Below, in pieces: positions 63,101 through 64,000 of a DNA stretch of 64,000 nucleotides. The translations under genes and the position numbers were made by a program. The notes beneath the pieces were generated by a model. That model saw only the letters and a list, made by a program, of their open reading frames with translations. It was not told the origin of the DNA and ran no database searches. Where the stretch lies: assembly GCA_028826165.1 (NCBI GenBank), contig JAPDFW010000059.1, positions 1-64,000 of the forward strand, read 5' to 3'. The stretch comes from Anaeramoeba ignava. Lineage: Eukaryota > Metamonada > Anaeramoebidae. Every line of letters starts with the position of its first letter. Position 1 is the first letter of the stretch.

Positions 63101-64000
63101 AATGAAAGTTTGGGTAAATCAATATGAATTACTTCATCATCTCCCTCTCCATCACTAATTAAAATTGAATTTAAAATTGAATTTAAAATTGGATTTAAAA
63201 TTGAATTTAAAATTGAATTTAAAATTGAAATTAAAATTGGATTTAAAATTGTATTTAAAATTGGATTTAAAATTGGATTTAAAATTGGATTTAAAATTGA
63301 ATTTAAAATTGGATTTAAAATTGGATTTAAAATTAAATTTAAAATTGAAATTAAAATTGAATTTAAAATTGGATTTAAAATTGGATTTAAAATTGAATTT
63401 AAAATTGAATTTAAAATTGAATTTAAAATTGAATTTAAAATTGAATTGAATTTAAAATTGAATTTAAAATTGAATTTAAAATTGAATTTAAAATTGGATT
63501 TAAAATTGGATTTAAAATTGAAATTAAAATTGGATTTAAAATTAAAATTGGAATTAAAATTGGATTTAAAATTGGATTTAAAATTGAATTTAAAATTGAA
63601 TTTAAAATTGGATTTAAAATTGAAAGTAAATTCCATTATCATTCTGAATTTGATTTAAATTTGTAATTTGAATTTGTAGTTAATATTAAGAATGAATTTA
63701 ATATGACCAACAAAAATCAATCTCCCCCAAAAAAAAAACAAAAAACAAAAAAGAGAAAAAACGAAAAACAAAGAAAAGAAAAAAGAAGAAAAACAAATAC
63801 CCAATAACAGCATCTCCTTGATGGATAACTGAACCATCATTTGATTGAAGTTTTCCATAATAAACCACATCAGAAATTTTTCCAGAAAAATCAAACATAA
63901 TTATAGAAGCATCTAAATCAACATCAATTCCAGTTTGTGTGCTTGACCATCCCAATCCAACTTCTAATTGTGTTAATGTTTTGGGAAGTGTATACTTTTG
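60155..64000 (-). CDS. Double TerD-domain protein, 5' end beyond the window, one in-frame stop
   Basis: Exons on the minus strand: beyond 64000 to 63801, 63154-63045, 62698-62573, 62488-62284, 61858-61692 and 60624-60155. Every junction is phase-matched. TerD domain 1: LGWSSTQTGIDVDLDASIIM, SGKISDVVYYGKLQS, HQGDAVIGDGEGDDEVIHID, ALVVVLKSYTGEPL. Domain 2: GWDVAKGHGDIDLDANCILY, VVHSGDNLTGEGDGDDEILF, FTVTSYSGEHFGFVRNAFVR. Asp-rich motifs fit the calcium sites known for TerD proteins (tellurite resistance family; Dictyostelium CABP1). The protein ends PPPLPNQK to GCCLII, a CaaX-like terminus. An in-frame TAA lies at 63097-63099, where family alignment expects a codon such as GAA or AAA. Without that stop the chain would be continuous. 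Confidence 0.82.
60625..61077 (-). repeat. ATTTATATTTTAAT repeats in the TerD intron
   Basis: Degenerate TATTTATATTTTAA units fill most of the last intron; related repeats also lie at 61215-61430 and 61870-62270 in the neighbouring intron. Confidence 0.8.
61078..61590 (-). pseudogene. Decayed internal exon duplication of the TerD gene
   Basis: Lies in the intron between the last two TerD exons. 61078-61245 copies exon 61692-61858 and its flanks but lacks about 80 internal bases. 61435-61560 copies exon 62284-62488 with many gaps, keeping the exon end (TACAATCCAACAAAAATTTT), TTGTTGGATCAATAATTATA, and the flanking AAAATCAATCAAA. The order matches a tandem duplication of the two-exon block. Neither copy is open. 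Confidence 0.8.
62705..63040 (-). repeat. TTTTGATTTAA repeats in a TerD intron
   Basis: TTTTGATTTAA and TTTTGAATTTAA units fill the intron 62699-63044 (346 bp). Confidence 0.8.
63160..63640 (-). repeat. AAAATTGAATTT/AAAATTGGATTT 12-bp array in a TerD intron
   Basis: About 40 units of AAAATTGAATTT with a GG variant within the intron 63155-63800. Both strands are open over long stretches, but the product is pure repeat. 63715-63800 is a polypurine stretch next to the donor. Confidence 0.85.

Overview
The window is nuclear DNA of a unicellular eukaryote with very high A+T content. Genes have GT-AG introns and use the standard stop codons, and most non-coding DNA is simple-sequence repeat. The gene content points to an amoeboid protist: conventional actin, an Abi-like SCAR/WAVE subunit, an RGS-RhoGEF, TerD and FG-GAP proteins, and a large BTB repertoire. 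An anaerobic metamonad amoeba of the Anaeramoeba type is my best guess. This rests on protein style (Asn/Gln/Glu/Lys tracts, RCC1-BTB expansion) and not on any phylogenetic marker.

Left part (1-13935): a frame-broken BEACH-WD40 gene remnant cut by the window edge; a DDX56/Dbp9-type DEAD-box helicase on the minus strand; a BTB-BACK-TLDc gene divergent from it across 72 bp; an Abi-like gene with a 1-kb repeat-filled intron; a satellite of about 143 bp (8205-9893); and an integrin-like FG-GAP/FN3 receptor on the minus strand. A short second copy of the satellite element lies on the receptor's other side, before actin.

Middle (13936-37300): actin; a second, related satellite array; and a cluster of four RCC1-BTB-BTB genes arranged + + - -. 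Next comes a multi-exon RGS-DH-PH-MORN protein, a PX-BAR sorting nexin, a clear WDR41-like gene, and a Kelch-BTB-BTB gene whose Kelch part is broken up by repeats.

Right part (37300-64000): Ran GTPase (five exons, start codon alone in the first); a large LRR-PPM phosphatase; a PAH (SIN3-type) protein; a bZIP factor with a CRE-like site and CCAAT box upstream; DNAJC11; dipeptidyl-peptidase III; an organellar type I DnaJ with presequence; and a double-TerD gene that runs off the right end and carries a decayed internal exon duplication.

Several genes could share a theme of membrane-cytoskeleton signalling (Abi, actin, RhoGEF, PX-BAR, FG-GAP receptor), but nothing here shows operon-like linkage. 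Many genes carry +1 frame breaks, mostly in A-rich runs, while others (actin, Ran, DPP3, DNAJC11, WDR41, PAH, DnaJ, BTB-TLDc, Abi) read cleanly once spliced. I placed introns by hand from GT-AG signals, reading phase and family homology. No tRNA, rRNA, CRISPR array or intact transposon was recognised.
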